From Anaeramoeba flamelloides (lineage: Eukaryota; Metamonada; Anaeramoebidae): 64,000 bases of DNA. Below the pieces are notes generated by a model, which searched no databases, was not told where the DNA came from, and was given only the letters and a program-made list of their open reading frames with translations. Below are positions 48,307 through 64,000 of the stretch, one piece after another; within the stretch, counting starts at the first letter, position 1, and each line of letters begins with the position of its first letter. A program made the position numbers and the translations under genes. The DNA lies in assembly GCA_027625915.1 (NCBI GenBank), contig JANTQA010000032.1:3844001-3908000 (forward strand), read 5' to 3'.

Positions 48307-48869
48307 TTAAGGTTTACAATCACTGCAATTTTAAAGAATATTATCTTATTTTGTGTGTAGTGACTTTTTAATTTGGTTCTTAGCTGATTGATCTTGGACT
48401 TGGTATGAGTTTTAAAAGTTTTTCAAAATGGCAATTGTTGACAATTTAATTTTTTTTTTTCCGAAATCAGAAATGAAAGAGTGTAAGCTTAATTGGCTGG
48501 AACTCAAGTTATAATATAATGTCGTTTGTGGGTTCTTGATTGAAATTTTTGATTAGGTTTGGTTTTATTCGGTGCTTTTAAAAAACAATTTTTTTTTTTT
48601 TTTTAGTTAATTGACAAAAAATTTTTCAAAATTTTCTTCTACAACCCAAAAATTTAAATTTATTCTTTAACATCTATCAATATACTAATCTTACACTCTT
48701 CAATTCTGATTTCGGAAAAAAAAAAATTAAATTGTCAACAATTGCCATTTTGAAAAACTTTTAAAACTCATACCAAGTCCAAGATCAATCAGCTAAGAAC
48801 CAAATTAAAAAATCAATACACCCTACACAAGATAATCTACTTTGAAATTTCAGGGATTGTAAACCTTAA
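48307..48869. repeat. Element with AAGGTTTACAATC ends and ~150-bp arms (copy 2)
   Basis: Left arm 48307-48455 and right arm 48720-48869 are inverted copies: TTAAGGTTTACAATC, TTTTTTAATTTGGTTCTTAG, CTGATTGATCTTGGACTTGG, TATGAGTTTTAAAAGTTTTT, CAAAATGGCAATTGTTGACA. TTAA flanks both ends exactly. The loop is about 260 bp and non-coding. Confidence 0.88.
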
Positions 48870-49258
48870 ACCAGATATATCAAATTTCGATAAATGTCAA
48901 ATTTTTAGATTTTTAACTACACTCTCTTTCCAGTGAATCGGAAAATTTTTTAGACAGATATTAAAATTCCTTAGAACTTTCCCAAAACAGTTTCAAAATA
49001 TCCTTGTTAATTAAGTAAACAAAAATAATAACAATTTTTGGATCTTGTTAAAATATTTTGTTTCTAAATTATTTTTTCAAGAACTTATTAGTAATATTTA
49101 ATATTTGATATAATTGTAACACTAGAGACAAACAAAGAAAATGTGACGTCCTAATAGATAAATTAAATTGAAAAATTAAAAATGAAATGCTAATTTTTTC
49201 AGAGAAAAAAGAGATAAGATCAAGATCATTTTTTTCAAAAAACTATTGAGATTTGTCA

Positions 49259-60858
<11,600 letters not shown>

Positions 60859-62287
60859 ATAGATTTATTATGTTTCCTTTAAATTAGAAAAATGATTTAT
60901 ATTTTTCATTATATAATTATAATTAGATTGACACATTCTCCAATTGACCAATCAAGCAAATTTTAAATGAATTAGGAAAATGGGGGGAAAGAAAAAAAAT
61001 ATCAAACTTTTATTTATTAATAAAAAAATCAAATAAAAAACAATATTATTATTATAGAATAAAAAAAATTTGAATTACACGCGTTGTTTGATTACATTTT
61101 ATTAATTTATAATTGACTCAATTTTTTTTACAAAAAAATAATAACAACAATAAGAAGAAGAAGAAGAAGAAGAAGAATACTATATTAAATACTATATTAA
61201 ATGTTGGTTAGAACTTTTGATGGAAATTTATCATAAGACACTCTATAATTTTACTCTTTGCTTTTAAAAAAAATTAAAAAAGATTAATTATTTTATTTAG
61301 ATTTATTTTATATTTTTATTTGAGAAAACATTTTAAATTTTTATTTTTTTTTTTACTTTTTACATATTCCAAATTTACCTTTTTAAGTTGTTTGAGTTCC
61401 TTTGGTTCCTTTGGTTCCTCCTCTTTTTGTTTTTTTAGGTGTTAGTGGGGTAGGAAAAAGTCAGAATAACTCATTATAAGTATTTATAAACTTGTTCATT
61501 ATTGGATCTTGAACAAAACAACTTATTCTGATCAGATCTTGAACAAATTGAACTGGACTTTAACAACCGAAGAGAATGGATGCCAACTGATACAATTTAA
61601 AACTGAATTGAAGTGAAATGAATCGAATTTTTCGTAGAATCTGTTGAGTTGTTACTTGTACTGAGTTTTTGCTGTCGAGTTAGTTTTTTGTACTTGTATT
61701 TTGCGAAAAAAAGATTTATGAAACTTCCACAAAATAGAACTTATTGAAAGAAAAACAAAAAAAAAGAAAATTTCGAAACGAAAAAAACAAAAATTTGAAA
61801 AAATTAGAAACAATAATTCTAAGTAAAATATTGAAAAATTTTTTTTATAAAAAGCAGGGAGAAATAATAAGAACCTACTTTGAAAAACTTTATATAAAGT
61901 GAGTTAAATTTTATAAAAAACAGTTTCTTTTGAATAAATGATAATAAATCGATGATTATGAATTGTTGATTAATCATAAAAGCAATATAAAAAAATAATT
62001 TTGATCATTAAATTTTGTCTGTTTTTTTTTTTTTTGAAAAGTTTAAATTTGTAATTTTAATAGTTTGATATCGAAGATTAACTAGAAAATAATAAATATG
62101 TCATTTTTATATTCAATGATTATTTTTAATTTTTTTTAATACTTTCTATTTTATAATTGGTGAAAAAAAATATTTCGAAAAAGGTTTACTTTTAAATTTT
62201 AATTTTTTTCCAGTTTGGCTTTCGGAAAATATTTGATACTCGTATTGCTGTATTAAACTTTTAAAATATCTATATTTATATTAGAAT
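60859..62287. other. Region downstream of the kinase gene
   Basis: It includes an (AAG)n tract (61152-61176), a short tandem TTCCTTTGG run (61398-61420), and a GC-richer patch 61380-61700 without a convincing frame. 61770-61930 resembles the A-rich interior and right part of F3. No gene is recognised. Confidence 0.55.
61152..61176. repeat. (AAG)n microsatellite
   Basis: Eight AAG units lie between A/T-rich flanks. Confidence 0.9.
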
Positions 62288-64000
62288 CAAATAATGATAA
62301 TGGGGATGATAAAACCATATGCTAATGATTGATATAGCAAAATCTTTTCACCCAATCAGTTTTAAAATAATTCAAATAACGATAAATATATTTATTTTAA
62401 ATCACATTTATCAAAAAACAATTATTAAAATATTATCAAGGTAAGGGACTTGGTATATTCCAAGTAGATACCTCCTTGCAGATTATATTTACTTCAATTA
62501 TAATTTTTCTTTACTAAAAATAATAGTATTAACAAATCATTGTCAAATGTTTGCAGATAATTGAATTTTAATTATTCAAGGAAATATAAATCAAATAAAT
62601 GGAAAATTAATTTTAATATATGATATTATTATTCAATTTGGATTAAAACCTTATAAAGATAAAATAAAAATATCACAAGATTTATCAAAGATTTAAAATT
62701 TGGGGATTTATTTAGATAAAATTTCACAAATAGTCTATAATCTGAAAAAGTTTAAAGAAACTTATAACAAGTCTAAATAATTATTTGATAATAATTTACA
62801 AACAAATAATTTGAAATTTAGATTATTTAAATTCATTATATTATTCCAATTAAAATGTGGATTAGAATCTTTTAATTTTAAAATAGCAACACTAAAATAT
62901 TTAAACTCTAGGGCTAATATAAGTATTACTTGAATATACAAAATAAACAGAAACATTACAATTCTTATTTATAAAACAGAATTTAGATTCCAGAATTTTG
63001 ATAATTTCAATTAATAAAAAGAAATTCAAATTCAAAAAAAAATTAAAAAATTTATCTCTACCTTATCTGAATAAACTAATAAAAATTATCAAAAATAAAT
63101 AATAAAATTAATTGGAATTCAGAGAATTTGAAGCTTCTAAAAAAAGAAATTTATATTTATAATTATAATAAGTTGTTGAATACTGCCAGTTGGAAGTGTC
63201 ATTGTTTTTTTTTTTTTTTTTTGATTTAAGAAATAAAAAGAAAATATCAAAAATTTTCTTTTAATTTCTTAAATTAAAAAAAAGTGTTATAAGGCTTTGT
63301 TGAATTTTCTATTTATTTGGAAAAATCGAATGATTTTCGTTAGGTTTTTTTTTACTTTAGAAATAAACAGAAAATTTTAATAAATTTACGATTTATTTAT
63401 AAAGTAAAAAAAAACCTAGAACACTTAACAAAAAAACTGAAAACCCCAAGAATAAACCACAGTTAGCTTTTTTAGAATTTAAAAGAATTCCTAAAATCGA
63501 AGATTTTACTATATTCTTGTGAATTCTGCAAAACTTCGTCACTCGACAGCACTCTATGGCACTCTATAACACCCCCCTAGAATAATTTACAATAATTAAA
63601 AACCAAAAAAAAAAAAAAAAAAAATTAATCAAAAATATTTAAGCCATCCATCAAGCTGAACAATTCTAAATTTCAGGGCATTTATGAATTACTTGAATAG
63701 AGATTACTATGTAATCAATAAAAATTCAAACAGATTTTGTCATTTATGTTTTAAATATGAACAGAAGGAAATAATAGAAAATATTTATCACTCTTTATAT
63801 GTATGGCTTTCCGATGAAAAAGAAAAATTATTTTTTCTTAATAAGTGAAAAGAATTAAATTTTAATGAAATATTTTTAGATTATAATAGCTTAAAAATAT
63901 TTTCATTAATTAATAATCGTGAAATCTCTGATTTTTCGCTTAAATTCCTGAAAGGGGATTTAAGTAAAAGGTAATTAGAGTGCAATTTACAATTCCTCCT
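62288..64000 (+). mobile_element. LINE copy on the + strand, interrupted, running off the window
   Basis: It begins within the reverse-transcriptase motif A region (ATGATTGATATAGC, 62324), passes the motif B/C region (GGACTTGGTATATTCCAAG; TTTGCAGAT), the C-terminal segment (62940-63200 and 63578-63700), and the knuckle region (TTTTGTCATTTATG, ~63738) where the first Cys codons are altered. It reaches GAGTGCAATTTACAATTCCTCCT at the window edge, which is within ~20 bases of the 3' end seen in other copies. It is broken by stops and by the 63201-63577 insert. Confidence 0.87.
63201..63577. mobile_element. Hairpin-array element (copy B) inside a LINE
   Basis: Read on the minus strand it starts GGGGGTGTTATAGAGTGCC then ATAGAGTGC TGTCGAGTG (10-base period). 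It continues with three hairpins: AGAATTCACAAGAAT...ATTCTTTTAAATTCT, TACTTTATAAATAAATCG...CTGTTTATTTCTAAAGTA, and TTTAAGAAATTAAAAGAAAA with its mirror. It ends with an A-run. It lies at the same LINE position and orientation (relative to the LINE) as copy A. Confidence 0.75.

Larger units (their letters stand above)
44543..49258. other. Intergenic block (4.7 kb) with LINE and long-inverted-repeat element
   Basis: 44543-45730 is AT-rich with long T-runs and no recognised feature. Then come the LINE 45732-47640 and the element 48307-48869. 48870-49258 should hold the promoter and leader of the kinase gene; no specific box is recognised. Confidence 0.6.

Overview
This window is a stretch of nuclear DNA from an AT-rich, intron-bearing, single-celled eukaryote. 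The supporting signs are GT/AG introns, metazoan-style kinase families, very Lys/Glu/Asn-rich proteins, long A/T runs and many small transposons. The standard genetic code fits every gene. The lysine-rich coiled-coil style recalls amoeboid protists such as Anaeramoeba, but that is only an impression and no marker here settles the lineage.

Seven genes can be supported. (1) A casein kinase 1 gene (+, 1513-7761) lacks its 5' exon(s) in the window and is split by a 4.3 kb intron. (2) A basic protein of unknown function (-, 8297-9649). (3) A giant Lys/Glu coiled-coil protein (-, 17384-21877). (4) A Ser/acidic-rich protein of unknown function (-, 25945-28107). (5) A GPR1/FUN34/YaaH acetate-type transporter with one 158-bp intron (-, 34617-35542). 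(6) An ankyrin-repeat protein (+, 43706-44542). (7) A SAD/BRSK-type kinase of five exons over 11.6 kb (+, 49259-60858), whose third intron is 7.6 kb. The two multi-exon kinases were rebuilt by joining exons across phase-compatible splice sites. They are easy to miss, because each separate open frame looks like a fragment.

The rest is mostly mobile DNA. One LINE family (reverse transcriptase plus a C-terminal CCHC knuckle, no endonuclease seen) is present in four copies. One copy has a perfect 15-bp target duplication just upstream of the ankyrin gene. Another lies in the BRSK intron and has been hit by three elements, one of which carries a fourth. At least five families of ~530-600 bp TA-flanked elements share a terminal core (TAAAC...TTCAAAAATT). 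There are also CAGT-ended ~200-bp elements, TTAA/TA-flanked elements with 130-150 bp inverted ends, and several fold-back elements.

The most unusual object is an element built from successive imperfect hairpins plus 10-bp-period GTGCC repeats. It sits at the same position inside two separate LINE copies (52154-53441 and 63201-63577). No CRISPR, rRNA or convincing tRNA was seen. Large intergenic blocks at 9650-17383, 28108-34616 and 35543-43705 hold repeats and otherwise nothing I could recognise.
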